Assembly: GCA_002309805.1 (NCBI GenBank)
Contig: DBYJ01000053.1
Span: forward strand, 1 to 30,557
Source: Bacteroidales bacterium UBA1189
GTDB lineage: Bacteria > Bacteroidota > Bacteroidia > Bacteroidales > Bacteroidaceae
Length of the DNA stretch: 30,557 nt
Reading direction: 5' to 3'
Both the position numbers and the translations under genes were made by a program. The notes below the pieces were generated by a model, which saw only the letters and a program-made list of their open reading frames with translations, made no database searches and had not been told where the DNA came from. This document shows positions 8,309 to 16,446 of the stretch, piece after piece (position 1 is the stretch's first letter; the number at the start of each line of letters is the position of its first letter).

Positions 8309-8340
8309 ATAAGGATGGAACTTTTTCTATCCGTATTTTA
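8309..8340 (+). terminator. probable terminator of the greA-HIT operon
   Basis: ATAAGGATGG (8309-8318) pairs with CTATCCGTAT (8327-8336) with one mismatch and one wobble around an 8-nt loop. It is followed by TTTATTTAT. It starts 25 nt after the HIT stop codon. Confidence 0.6.
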
Positions 8341-8372
8341 TTTATCTGTTCTATTGTTTCGAAAATATTTCC

Positions 8373-8380
8373 TACCTTTG
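8373..8380 (+). promoter_or_regulatory. -7 box before the EamA transporter gene
   Basis: TACCTTTG is a full match to TAnnTTTG and lies 20 nt before the start codon at 8400. The -33 element is poor. The leader would be only about 14 nt. Confidence 0.5.
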
Positions 8381-8399
8381 CAGCGGAAAATCGCATGAG

Positions 8400-9320
8400 A
8401 TGGCATATTTAGGCGAATTGATATCGATAGGCGTGGCGTTCTCGTGGACGGCAACGGCATTGCTGAGCGAGTTCGGCTCAAAACGGTTGGGCAACCTGAC
8501 GCTAAACGTGCTGCGCATGGCGATGGCTCTTGTGTTCTCGCTGGTGCTTTTTGCCGTGGTAACGGGACGTCCGCTACCCGCAGGAGCATCGCCCGAAGCG
8601 GCAGGATGGATGCTGCTGTCGGGGCTCGTGGGCTATGTCATCGGCGACTTCTGCCTTTTCCAATGCTACATCATCATCGGCTCGCGCTACGGGCAATTGT
8701 TCATGACGTTGGCTCCGTTAGCTGCGGCGCTGATGGCATGGGTGACGCTGGGGCAGCAGATGAAGCCAATAAGCATCGTGGCCATGTTGGTGACGCTTGC
8801 AGGAATCAGCATTTCCGTATTGGGACGAGGCGAGCATCACAAGGTATCGTTGCGTCTGCCGTTGAACGGCGTTCTCTTCGCCATCGGAGCAGCCGTTTGC
8901 CAAGGCATCGGGCTGGTGCTGAGCAAAATCGGCATGAATCATTTTGAGGCGGTAGAGGGCGCGCCGGAGTGGCTTGTGCCGTTTAGCGCCAACTTCTTTC
9001 GATGCATCACGGGGCTCATCGGCTTCATGCTCCTGCACAAGTTACGCGATGGATTCGCGCCGTTACGCAAGGCCATGCACGACCGCAAAGGCCTTACCGC
9101 TGCCCTCGCCACTACCATCTTCGGCCCCTTCATAGGAGTCGGTTTCTCGCTGATGGCCGTGCAATATACGGCAGCAGGTATCGCCTCCACGCTGATGGCT
9201 ATGACGCCCATCATCATCCTTCTGCCCTCGCGTTGGCTCTTTCACCAAAAGATTACATGGCGAGCCGTCATCGGCGCCATCATCTCCGTTATTGGCGTGA
9301 GCCTCTTCTTCCTCGGCTAA
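8400..9320 (+). CDS. EamA/DMT-family inner-membrane transporter
   Basis: The 306-residue protein is almost wholly hydrophobic and shows about ten membrane segments. These form two EamA repeats of five helices, roughly 1-140 and 150-306. Typical DMT features are the N-terminal 'LGELISIGVAFSWTATALLSEFGSK' helix and the paired helix 'AAGIASTLMAMTPIIILLPS' before the last hairpin. Members export or exchange metabolites such as amino acids or nucleotide precursors, but the substrate cannot be read from sequence. It is monocistronic and faces the convergent DUF3237 operon. The start at 8400 fits the -7 box 20 nt upstream. Confidence 0.9.
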   Translation: MAYLGELISIGVAFSWTATALLSEFGSKRLGNLTLNVLRMAMALVFSLVLFAVVTGRPLPAGASPEAAGWMLLSGLVGYVIGDFCLFQCYIIIGSRYGQLFMTLAPLAAALMAWVTLGQQMKPISIVAMLVTLAGISISVLGRGEHHKVSLRLPLNGVLFAIGAAVCQGIGLVLSKIGMNHFEAVEGAPEWLVPFSANFFRCITGLIGFMLLHKLRDGFAPLRKAMHDRKGLTAALATTIFGPFIGVGFSLMAVQYTAAGIASTLMAMTPIIILLPSRWLFHQKITWRAVIGAIISVIGVSLFFLG

Positions 9321-9330
9321 CGGAAAAGAA

Positions 9331-9412
9331 AACAAATGCGTTGTTATCGTACCAACGCGTTGTGCAACGTGTATCAACGCGTTGAGCCACGTGTACCAAC
9401 GCGTTGGTACAC
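9331..9412. repeat. 22-bp tandem repeat with CAACGCGTTG palindrome
   Basis: Three copies of the palindrome CAACGCGTTG at 9353-9362, 9375-9384 and 9397-9406 are exactly 22 bp apart, with a degenerate copy around 9333-9343. The last copy extends to a perfect 22-bp palindrome at 9391-9412. The array fills the gap between two convergent genes, so it is unlikely to be an operator. A REP-like element or bidirectional transcript end is more likely. Confidence 0.85.
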
Positions 9413-9417
9413 CTAAA

Positions 9418-9942
9418 TTATTTGACGCGCCAGACGTTGAGGACTATGCCCTGAAAGTCGGTTGAGAATGTGGGGGCACAAAGGAACAAGGAGTTGTTCA
9501 GCCAGCCGTATTTGCTATCGGCAGGAGCCTCGAACTGGGGCGCGGCACGGAAATAGAACGTGGGCTTCCCGTCGGCATCCTTGCCGTTGGCAATAATGCC
9601 ACGATTACGAACGTGAATGTAAATGCCGTCGTCGGTCTTGATGCAGTAGATGGCTTCAAGCTCTGTGCGTCCCTCAGCATTCAGCTGATAGTCGGCACCC
9701 CCGTTCACGATGGTTCCCTTCAACTGCGGGCCTTCGAAAGTGCCGCCCGTAATGGGTATTACCGTACGACGGCCATGCTGCGTATTGTCGATACCATACG
9801 CCTCGCCGAGCGTCACCTTCAATTGCAGGGCAAACTCGAGCTCAGGAGCATCGGGAACATTTTCCTGCGCGCTGACGTTTTGCGTAAAGGCTGCCAGCAG
9901 GACAAAAAGGAAGATGGTAGATGGAAAAAGCAGTTTTTTCAT
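9418..9942 (-). CDS. secreted DUF3237 family protein
   Basis: The 174-residue protein has a cleavable signal peptide (about 1-25, ending NVSA-QE) followed by a single DUF3237 beta-barrel-like domain. Recognisable segments are 'LEFALQLKVTLGEAYGI', 'HGRRTVIPITGGTFEGPQLKG', 'GGADYQL' and 'TDDGIYIHVRNRGI', in the family order. The molecular function of the family is not established. It is the last gene of the operon and starts 5 nt after the S41 peptidase stop, so translation is probably coupled. It acts outside the cytoplasm. Confidence 0.85.
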   Translation of the reverse strand: MKKLLFPSTIFLFVLLAAFTQNVSAQENVPDAPELEFALQLKVTLGEAYGIDNTQHGRRTVIPITGGTFEGPQLKGTIVNGGADYQLNAEGRTELEAIYCIKTDDGIYIHVRNRGIIANGKDADGKPTFYFRAAPQFEAPADSKYGWLNNSLFLCAPTFSTDFQGIVLNVWRVK

Positions 9943-9947
9943 AGGGA

Positions 9948-11522
9948 TTAATTCTTGTTCAGGTAGTCCAACGCGGCGCGGACGCTCTCGTTAGTGGTAT
10001 TGATGATTTCGAAATAGTTACTCATCTCCCAGAGGTCGCGGGCGATGAGAGCCTTCAATTGGGTGCGCAGTAAGGGGAGCGAGGCTTGATAGGCTTCTTC
10101 GTCGAACTTCACCTTGGCTTCCTCGGCCTTTTTCAAAACGACGTCGAGCATCTCGTCCGTCACCTCGAACTGCTTCTCGAACTTGGCAAACGTGGGATAC
10201 TTTTTTTCCCATTGCTTGCGGTAGTTGTCGATGAAGTAGAGGTTGGCCTGATTGATGACGCCTTTGGCGACAAGCTCGCGATGGTATTTGGTGTAGCTGA
10301 CGGTATCGATGGGTACGAAGCAGTCGGGCATGATGCCGCCACCCCCATAGACGGTACGGCCCAATACCTTTGTGGCATACTTCAGCGAATCGGGGAAGTG
10401 GATGCTGTCGGCGCTGGACATCTCGCCTTTGTTGAAGCGGTTGAGGAGGTCTTTCTGGTAGTCGGTGCCCTCGCCATAGGGTTTCTGCACGCAGCGTCCG
10501 CTGGGCGTGTAGTAGTGGGCGACGGTAAGGCGAATCATCGAGCCGTCGGGGAAGGGAATGGGGCGTTGCACAAGTCCCTTGCCGAACGAACGTCGTCCCA
10601 CGACATAGCCGCGATCCCAATCCTGAACGGCACCCGTGACAATCTCGGAGGCGGAAGCGGAGTACTCGTTAACGAGCACCACAAGGCGTCCCTTGCGGAA
10701 ACGTCCTCCTCCTGGCGCTTCGAACTCCTGGCGCGGCACGCGGCGTCCCTCGGTATAAACGATGAGCTGCCCTGCCTCCAAGAACTCGTTGGCGATATCG
10801 ACGGCAGCCTGCAGATAGCCGCCCCCGTTGTCCTGAAGGTCGAGGATGAGGTCTTGCATCCCCTTCTTCAGCAGTTTGTCCATAGCGTCAACCACCTCGT
10901 CGTGCGAAGTCTGGCCGAAACTGCCCAGACGGATGTAGCCAATCTTCGGAGCTATCATATAGGCAGCCTCGAGGGTATTAACGGGAATCTTGTCGCGCGT
11001 AACGACAAACGTCATCGGCTCCTTCACGCCACGCCGCACGACGCCCAGCCGCGCCTCGGTACCCTTAGGCCCACGCAGCCGTTTCATCATATCCTCGCGA
11101 GCCATCTTTACGCCGGCAATAGCGGTATCGTTGACGGAAATGATACGGTCGCCCGCCAGAATGCCTACCCGCTGCGAGGGACCGCCAGAGACGGTTTGGA
11201 TGACCAGCAACGTGTCCTCAGCAATATTGAACTGCACGCCGATGCCCTCGAAGTTGCCCTGCAGGGGCTCGTTGAGCTTCTTCACGGCCTCAGCATCGTC
11301 GTAGGTAGAGTGGGGATCGAGTTCCTTTAACATGGCTCTAATGCCAGCCTCAACCAACTTGTCTTCATCCACGTCATCGACATAGAGGCTGGTGATGGCA
11401 CCCTCGGCCATAATGAGCTTGCGCATCTGCCCCATGTTGACCTCGATGCTTTGTGCCACACAAGGAATGAAAAATGAAAAATGAAAAATGAAAAATAATA
11501 TGATAAGAAGGGGACGCTTCAT
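9948..11522 (-). CDS. S41-family C-terminal processing protease (CtpA-like)
   Basis: CtpA-type proteases cleave proteins from non-polar C-termini in the periplasm. The 524-residue protein has a signal peptide (about 1-24), a helical segment, a PDZ domain (about 95-180, 'GNFEGIGVQFNI ... GDRIISVNDTAI') and the S41 core. The nucleophile is Ser290 in 'NEYSASASE', and the general base is Lys315 in 'RSFGKG', the usual 25-residue spacing. The hydrophobic core of the signal peptide is encoded by four perfect 7-bp repeats. The gene starts 6 nt after coaD and precedes the DUF3237 gene by 5 nt. Its substrates are unknown. Confidence 0.93.
   Translation of the reverse strand: MKRPLLIILFFIFHFSFFIPCVAQSIEVNMGQMRKLIMAEGAITSLYVDDVDEDKLVEAGIRAMLKELDPHSTYDDAEAVKKLNEPLQGNFEGIGVQFNIAEDTLLVIQTVSGGPSQRVGILAGDRIISVNDTAIAGVKMAREDMMKRLRGPKGTEARLGVVRRGVKEPMTFVVTRDKIPVNTLEAAYMIAPKIGYIRLGSFGQTSHDEVVDAMDKLLKKGMQDLILDLQDNGGGYLQAAVDIANEFLEAGQLIVYTEGRRVPRQEFEAPGGGRFRKGRLVVLVNEYSASASEIVTGAVQDWDRGYVVGRRSFGKGLVQRPIPFPDGSMIRLTVAHYYTPSGRCVQKPYGEGTDYQKDLLNRFNKGEMSSADSIHFPDSLKYATKVLGRTVYGGGGIMPDCFVPIDTVSYTKYHRELVAKGVINQANLYFIDNYRKQWEKKYPTFAKFEKQFEVTDEMLDVVLKKAEEAKVKFDEEAYQASLPLLRTQLKALIARDLWEMSNYFEIINTTNESVRAALDYLNKN
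11468..11495. repeat. four perfect 7-bp units in the S41 protease signal peptide
   Basis: TGAAAAA is repeated four times on the plus strand and encodes the Phe/His/Ser-rich core of the signal peptide on the minus strand. Seven is not a multiple of three, so loss or gain of one unit shifts the frame near codon 12-20. Confidence 0.9.
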
Positions 11523-11528
11523 GGGAAA

Positions 11529-11969
11529 TCAGGAATTAGGAAGGAATTCGTCAACAGGTTTACCAAGATGGATAAGCTCGCGCACCATGCTGCTGCTTAC
11601 GTAAGCCAGCTCAGGACTGCTGAAGAGAAGTACCGTCTCGATGCCTGTGAGGTGGCGGTTAATGTCGGCCATGTTGCGCTCGTACTCAAAGTCGGAAATG
11701 CTGCGCACGCCACGAAGGATGAACTCAGCCCCAACCTTGCGGGCGAAGTCGGTAGTCAGTCCGTCGTAAGCGGCTACGCTAACGCGCTTCTCGCCCTCGA
11801 AAAGCTGGCGGATAGTGTTCAGACGTTCCTCAAGCTCTGTCAGCGTATGCTTTTGTTCGTTTACACCTACAGCGATGACAATTTCGTCGGTAAACGTCAG
11901 CCCACGCCTAACAATATCATAATGCCCCACCGTAAAAGGGTCAAAGGTACCAGGAAAAACAGCTTTCAC
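11529..11969 (-). CDS. coaD: pantetheine-phosphate adenylyltransferase
   Basis: CoaD transfers AMP from ATP to 4'-phosphopantetheine, giving dephospho-CoA, the fourth step of CoA synthesis. The protein has 146 residues, near the usual 150-160. It carries the nucleotidyltransferase motif 'GTFDPFTVGH' (His16), the 'RGVRSISDFEYE' substrate segment and the C-terminal 'SSSMVRE' ATP-binding motif. It lies between parE (24-nt gap) and the S41 protease (6-nt gap), an arrangement common in Bacteroidales. The gaps on both sides contain AT-rich GGAATTA-like repeats. Confidence 0.96.
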   Translation of the reverse strand: MKAVFPGTFDPFTVGHYDIVRRGLTFTDEIVIAVGVNEQKHTLTELEERLNTIRQLFEGEKRVSVAAYDGLTTDFARKVGAEFILRGVRSISDFEYERNMADINRHLTGIETVLLFSSPELAYVSSSMVRELIHLGKPVDEFLPNS

Positions 11970-11993
11970 TACTAAAAAATATTAAATTAGGAA

Positions 11994-13943
11994 TTAATAT
12001 TCATCCTCTTCCTCGGGTTTGTCTTCTTCGATGACAAGGTTGTCGATGATGAAGTTCTGACGTTCCATAGTGTTCTTGCCCATGTAGAACTCCAGCAGCT
12101 CCATCACAGCGTCGTTCTTCTGCAGGGAGACGTGCTCCAGGCGCATATCCTTGCCGATGAAATGGCGGAATTCGTCGGGTGAGATTTCGCCGAGACCTTT
12201 GAAGCGGGTGATTTCGGGATTAGGACTAAGGCGGCGGATGGCATCCAAGCGCTCCTCCTCACTATAGCAATAGGTGGTGATGAAATCGCTATGTGGGTCA
12301 GCATCGGGGAAGTTTTCAGCCTTATAGCCTTTGATAGATTTCTTCTTGTTGCGCACTCGGAAGAGCGGCGTCTGAAGAATATAGACATGACCCTTCTTGA
12401 TGAGGTCAGGGAAAAATTGCAGGAAGAAGGTAATCATGAGCAGACGGATGTGCATGCCATCGACATCGGCATCAGTTGCCACAATCACTTTGTTGTAGCG
12501 CAGCCCTTCCAGTCCGTCCTCGATGTTGAGCGCGGCTTGCAGCAGGTTGAATTCCTCATTCTCATAGACAACCTTCTTCGTGAGTCCAAAGGAATTGAGC
12601 GGCTTTCCACGCAGACTGAAAACTGCTTGTGTATTGACGTCGCGGCTTTTGGTGATACTGCCGCTGGCGCTATCACCCTCGGTGATGAAGATGCAGCTCT
12701 CCTCGCCCTGTTCGCCCTTCACGTCATTAAGATGGAAGCGGCAGTCGCGCAACTTGCGGTTGTGCATGTTTACCTTCTTGGCCCGCTCACGTGCCAGCTT
12801 GGTAACGCCGGCGATGGCTTTACGCTCCTTCTCCGAGTCCAGAATCTTCTGCTGCATGATGTCTGCCGTCTCGGGATTGCGATGGAGAAAGTTGTCGGCC
12901 TCTGTCTTGATGAAATCGCCCACAAACTTGTTGAGACTCATACCTCCGTTCGGTGACATGGTGGTGGAGCCGAGCTTCACTTTCGTCTGGCTCTCGAAGA
13001 CGGGCTCCTCGACGTTAATGGCTATGGCTGCCACCATACCGCTGCGGATGTCAGAGGACTCGAAGGGCTTATTGAAGAATTCCTTGATGGTGCGGGCGAT
13101 GTGCTCCTTGAAGGCGCTTTGGTGGGTGCCGCCCTGCGTGGTGTGCTGGCCATTGACGAACGAATAGTATTCCTCGCCGTATTGATTGGTGTGGGTGAAG
13201 GCAATCTCTATATCCTCGCCCTTAAGGTGGACGATGGGATAGAGGGCTTCGGAGGTCATGCGGTCGCTCAGCAAGTCAACGAGGCCGTTTCGGGAGAGGA
13301 TGCGGCGCCCGTTGTACATGATGATAAGACCCGTGTTCAGATAAGTATAGTTGCGGAGCATGGTCTCCACAATAGCCGGTTGGAAGGCGAAATTGGTGAA
13401 GATGGTGTCGTCGGGCTCGAAGCTGATGGCTGTGCCGCTTTCGTCGGAACTATCAGCCGTGACGTCGCTCACCAGGTTGCCGCGCTCGAAAACAGCCGTG
13501 CGCACCTTGCCATCGCGGTAGCTGCGGACTTCGAAACGAGTGCTAAGTGCGTTGACAGCCTTGGCACCCACGCCATTCAGACCCACGCTCTTCTTGAATG
13601 CCTTGCTGTCGTACTTGCCGCCGGTATTGAGCTTGCTGACGGCCTCGATAAGCTTGCCCTGTGGGATGCCTCGTCCGTAGTCGCGCACGCTGACGCGCTT
13701 GTCGTCCACGATGTCCACTTCGATGCGCTTTCCCGCATTCATCTTAAATTCATCGATACTGTTGTCGATGATTTCCTTCAGCAGCACGTAGATGCCGTCG
13801 TCGCTCTGCGAGCCATCGCCCAGCTTACCGATATACATACCTGGGCGGGTACGCACGTGCTCCATGTCGTTCAAGTGGATGATGTTCTTTTCCGTGTATT
13901 CCACTTGCGTCTCAGGGCTATTCTGTATCTGTTCCTCTGCCAA
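11994..13943 (-). CDS. parE: DNA topoisomerase IV subunit B
   Basis: ParE supplies the ATPase and TOPRIM parts of topoisomerase IV, which separates linked daughter chromosomes. The 649-residue protein has a GHKL ATPase domain (about 20-240: 'EIIDNSIDEF', 'GRGIPQG', 'GLNGVGAKAVNALS') and a transducer domain. A TOPRIM domain with 'FITEGDSASGS' and 'ATDADVDGMHI' follows, then the C-terminal GyrB/ParE region ending 'RFKGLGEISPDEF'. The opening 'NIIHLNDMEHVRTRPGMYIGKLGDGS' is typical of Bacteroidales ParE rather than GyrB. Its partner parC is not in the window. It lies 25 nt after the GNAT gene in one operon. Confidence 0.93.
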   Translation of the reverse strand: MAEEQIQNSPETQVEYTEKNIIHLNDMEHVRTRPGMYIGKLGDGSQSDDGIYVLLKEIIDNSIDEFKMNAGKRIEVDIVDDKRVSVRDYGRGIPQGKLIEAVSKLNTGGKYDSKAFKKSVGLNGVGAKAVNALSTRFEVRSYRDGKVRTAVFERGNLVSDVTADSSDESGTAISFEPDDTIFTNFAFQPAIVETMLRNYTYLNTGLIIMYNGRRILSRNGLVDLLSDRMTSEALYPIVHLKGEDIEIAFTHTNQYGEEYYSFVNGQHTTQGGTHQSAFKEHIARTIKEFFNKPFESSDIRSGMVAAIAINVEEPVFESQTKVKLGSTTMSPNGGMSLNKFVGDFIKTEADNFLHRNPETADIMQQKILDSEKERKAIAGVTKLARERAKKVNMHNRKLRDCRFHLNDVKGEQGEESCIFITEGDSASGSITKSRDVNTQAVFSLRGKPLNSFGLTKKVVYENEEFNLLQAALNIEDGLEGLRYNKVIVATDADVDGMHIRLLMITFFLQFFPDLIKKGHVYILQTPLFRVRNKKKSIKGYKAENFPDADPHSDFITTYCYSEEERLDAIRRLSPNPEITRFKGLGEISPDEFRHFIGKDMRLEHVSLQKNDAVMELLEFYMGKNTMERQNFIIDNLVIEEDKPEEEDEY

Positions 13944-13968
13944 TTCCTATTCTTTATTTCTTCATTTA

Positions 13969-15105
13969 TTAGATTTCTTTCACCCAGCAGCGGCGACGCT
14001 TGTGCTGAACATGATCGAAGTAATCCCATTGGCTCTGCACCTTGGCGTTCGTCTCCAGCTCGGGATTACTCTCGGCATAGCGGTATCCCAGCCGTTTGTA
14101 GGTCGGGATAAGGTCAGCAATAATCAACGCGTTGACTCCCTTTCCCTGATACTCGGGCTTGACGGCCACCAGCAGCAGATCGGTATTCTTCGGACGACGC
14201 ACAAACAGCGTCCAGGCCAACGGCAGGTAGCCCCAGAAGCGGCGTGCACCACGTCCCCGACGGAGGGCACGGCTGAGCGAAGGCATCATGATGCCCACGC
14301 CAACGAGGTTCTCATTTTCATCAAAGACCAGAGGAATAAGCCGTAAGTCGACAATGCCCAGATAAGCCTTGATGTACTGGTCTATCTGACGTTCGCTCAA
14401 TCGCGAGAAACCGTAGAGCGGCGTATAAGCCTCGTTGATGACCTGAAAGATTTCCTGTCCACGCTCCACTTTCAACTTCTTACGAGAGGTATATTTGCTC
14501 ACGTGAAGATGATAACGGCTCTGTACAATGTCGCAAACCCGCTGGAACTTCTCCGGCACCTCCTTGGGCGGGAAAATCTTGTACTCCACCCAGTCGGCTC
14601 CCTTCGTGAAGCCCAGTTTCTCCATGTGGCGGGGATAGTAGTCGTAATTATAGTGGGCGGCCATTGTGCCCAGTTGGTCGAAACCCTCGATGAGCATACC
14701 TTCGCGGTCAAAATCCGTGAAGCCCAGCGGTCCCTCTATCTCCTTCATGCCACGCTCCCTGCCCCACTCGATGACGGCGTCTATGAGAGCACGCGACACT
14801 TCCTCGTCGTCCACAAAGTCAATCCACCCGAAGCGCACCGACTGCTTGTTCCATGTCTCGTTAGCGCGATGGTTGATGATGCCGACGATGCGTCCCACAG
14901 GCTTCTTTCCCTTGTAGGCCATGAAAAACTGCGCCTCGCAGAAATCGTAGGCGGCATTACGACTGGGCATGAAGACGCTCATCAGGTCGTCAAACATCTC
15001 AGGCACGGCATATTTGCTATGTCGGTAAAGTTTGTAATTAAAGACGATGAACTTCCTGAGGTCTTTCTTCGAGGTATTTGAGATCGTTCTGATGGTTACT
15101 GCCAT
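13969..15105 (-). CDS. GNAT-superfamily N-acetyltransferase-like protein
   Basis: The 378-residue protein matches a Bacteroidota family with a C-terminal GNAT fold. The acetyl-CoA-binding motif is 'LLVAVKPEYQGKGVNALI' in the last fifth of the protein. The N-terminal half contains 'FVMAYKGKKPVGRIVGIINH'-like strands (FFMAYKGKKPVGRIVG) that look like a second, degenerate GNAT-like fold. The substrate is unknown. An in-frame ORF reaches to 15345, but I chose the ATG at 15105. A near-perfect promoter lies at 15128-15159, and the extra residues overlap the upstream gene and look non-coding. It heads the operon with parE, coaD, the S41 protease and the DUF3237 gene. Confidence 0.85.
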   Translation of the reverse strand: MAVTIRTISNTSKKDLRKFIVFNYKLYRHSKYAVPEMFDDLMSVFMPSRNAAYDFCEAQFFMAYKGKKPVGRIVGIINHRANETWNKQSVRFGWIDFVDDEEVSRALIDAVIEWGRERGMKEIEGPLGFTDFDREGMLIEGFDQLGTMAAHYNYDYYPRHMEKLGFTKGADWVEYKIFPPKEVPEKFQRVCDIVQSRYHLHVSKYTSRKKLKVERGQEIFQVINEAYTPLYGFSRLSERQIDQYIKAYLGIVDLRLIPLVFDENENLVGVGIMMPSLSRALRRGRGARRFWGYLPLAWTLFVRRPKNTDLLLVAVKPEYQGKGVNALIIADLIPTYKRLGYRYAESNPELETNAKVQSQWDYFDHVQHKRRRCWVKEI

Positions 15106-15127
15106 AATCAGTTCTATTTTGTGCCTG

Positions 15128-15159
15128 CAAAGGTAGAGTGAACCGAGCGAAAAAGCAAA
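15128..15159 (-). promoter_or_regulatory. promoter of the GNAT-parE-coaD-S41-DUF3237 operon
   Basis: On the minus strand TTTG (15159-15156) and TACCTTTG (15135-15128) are 20 bp apart. The predicted start near 15122 gives a leader of about 17 nt before the ATG at 15105. Confidence 0.8.
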
Positions 15160-15178
15160 TTTTTTAGCATAAAACCGC

Positions 15179-16432
15179 TCATTTTTGCACTTTCCGGCAG
15201 CGGACGAGCAACTTCTTGTGGCTTCCCGTCGTTGTAGCGAAGAGATAGTCCTCGCCGCCTTCGGACAGATGGAGACGGCGGCGGAGCCCCTCCACACTAT
15301 CGGGGAAGTTACGGACAGCAAGGTTAGCTTTCCGTACATCGCCAAGCAATTCCTTCAGCTCCTGCTTGCCGAAGCCCGATAGTCCCACAACCTCAAATAT
15401 CCGTCCCTGGAAATCAGCACAAAGGGTATTGGAGGTATAGAGATGCGTGTCCCGATGCAGTTTTTGCAGGCCATAGCGCACAGCAGGCATCTTGAAGCAG
15501 CCCGCTTTGAGGAGCGAAGCGTTGGGCTCATAAAGCCAACGACCTACCCCATCGGCATACGTAGGCTGACATTCCTGCTCTTCCGTTGGAGCGAAGGCAA
15601 AGTCGCTCTCCACGCTTCCGTCGTTTTGCAAGTTGACGGCATGGATGACCAGCCGGCTCTTTGAGCCTTGTTCTCCGTCCGTTGACCCGTTGACTTGTTG
15701 ACCCGTTGACTTGTTGACTCGTTGACTCGTTGACATTATCAACAGCAGCTCCTTACATTCGTTCTGTACGCTCACCACGTGCACCTCTTGTACTGATGCC
15801 AGCTGGCGAAGCGCCAGACTGATGTCGAGCATCGGCGAGCATTTCACCATCACACGGCGGGCATGACGCAGCAGCAGAGGTTCCAACGCCACCACATCGG
15901 GTTCGCAGTCGGCAAGCGACACCATCTTCCGTCCTGCTGTATCGCGCCGTGCAGGGTCAAGGTAAATCCAGTCCTGCAGAGGAAGCTGCTCCAATACCGC
16001 GTGAGCCTCCCCGTTTACCGTTCGGATATGGTGCAGCCTCAGCGTCGCGAAGTTCGACGCGGCAATAGCGCAAAGCGTTGCATTACGCTCCACATACGTC
16101 ACCTCGTCAAAGGCCGGAGCCATAAAGGCGCAGTCCACGCCAAAACCGCCCGTCAGATCTGTCAGATTAGAGGAACGGGAGACCAGACTTGCCTTATATC
16201 GGGCCGTAGCCTCGCTGGAACATTGCTCCATCGCCAACCGCTGGGGATAGACGATATCGTCGTACGCTGCCCACGTAGGCAGCTTATGCCGGGCCGTGCG
16301 CCAGCCTTCAATCTGTGTCACAGCCTCACGTACGTCAACTCCTGCCGGGGCATGTCCCAGCAGGAGTCGTTGTACATCGTCCTCGCGATGGGCGAGGGCA
16401 AATTGCAGAGACGCAGCCAACCGCGCCTCCAC
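15179..16432 (-). CDS. class I SAM-dependent methyltransferase with THUMP-like domain
   Basis: The protein (417 residues from the GTG at 16432) has an N-terminal helical segment and a Rossmann methyltransferase core. The core carries 'LTDLTGGFGVD' (motif I, SAM binding), the acidic 'YVERN' strand end and 'DWIYLDPARRD' (motif IV). The C-terminal part resembles the THUMP-like domain found with this family, so an RNA target is likely but unproven. An 8-residue repeat (STSQRVNK/STGQQVNG) encoded by a 7-unit 8-bp satellite is inserted between the two domains. The GTG start lies 14 nt after the aquaporin stop and gives the usual family N-terminus. The longer in-frame reading to 16762 overlaps the aquaporin gene and is rejected. 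Confidence 0.8.
   Translation of the reverse strand: MEARLAASLQFALAHREDDVQRLLLGHAPAGVDVREAVTQIEGWRTARHKLPTWAAYDDIVYPQRLAMEQCSSEATARYKASLVSRSSNLTDLTGGFGVDCAFMAPAFDEVTYVERNATLCAIAASNFATLRLHHIRTVNGEAHAVLEQLPLQDWIYLDPARRDTAGRKMVSLADCEPDVVALEPLLLRHARRVMVKCSPMLDISLALRQLASVQEVHVVSVQNECKELLLIMSTSQRVNKSTGQQVNGSTDGEQGSKSRLVIHAVNLQNDGSVESDFAFAPTEEQECQPTYADGVGRWLYEPNASLLKAGCFKMPAVRYGLQKLHRDTHLYTSNTLCADFQGRIFEVVGLSGFGKQELKELLGDVRKANLAVRNFPDSVEGLRRRLHLSEGGEDYLFATTTGSHKKLLVRCRKVQK
15681..15736. repeat. 8-bp satellite inside the methyltransferase gene
   Basis: Seven units of GTTGAC plus two variable bases (CC, TT, CC, TT, TC, TC, AT) run head to tail in the coding region. The same satellite recurs at 24191-24238. 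Three units make 24 bp, so the encoded peptide repeats every eight residues. Confidence 0.9.
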
Positions 16433-16446
16433 GTTGTTTAATGCGC

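Noticed and set aside
10086..11330. 414-codon plus-strand ORF opposite the S41 protease gene
   Set aside because: Antisense to a well-supported gene in a tight operon, without promoter or family match.
15106..15345. N-terminal extension of the GNAT protein
   Set aside because: The promoter at 15128-15159 and the family N-terminus support the ATG at 15105; the extension overlaps the upstream gene.
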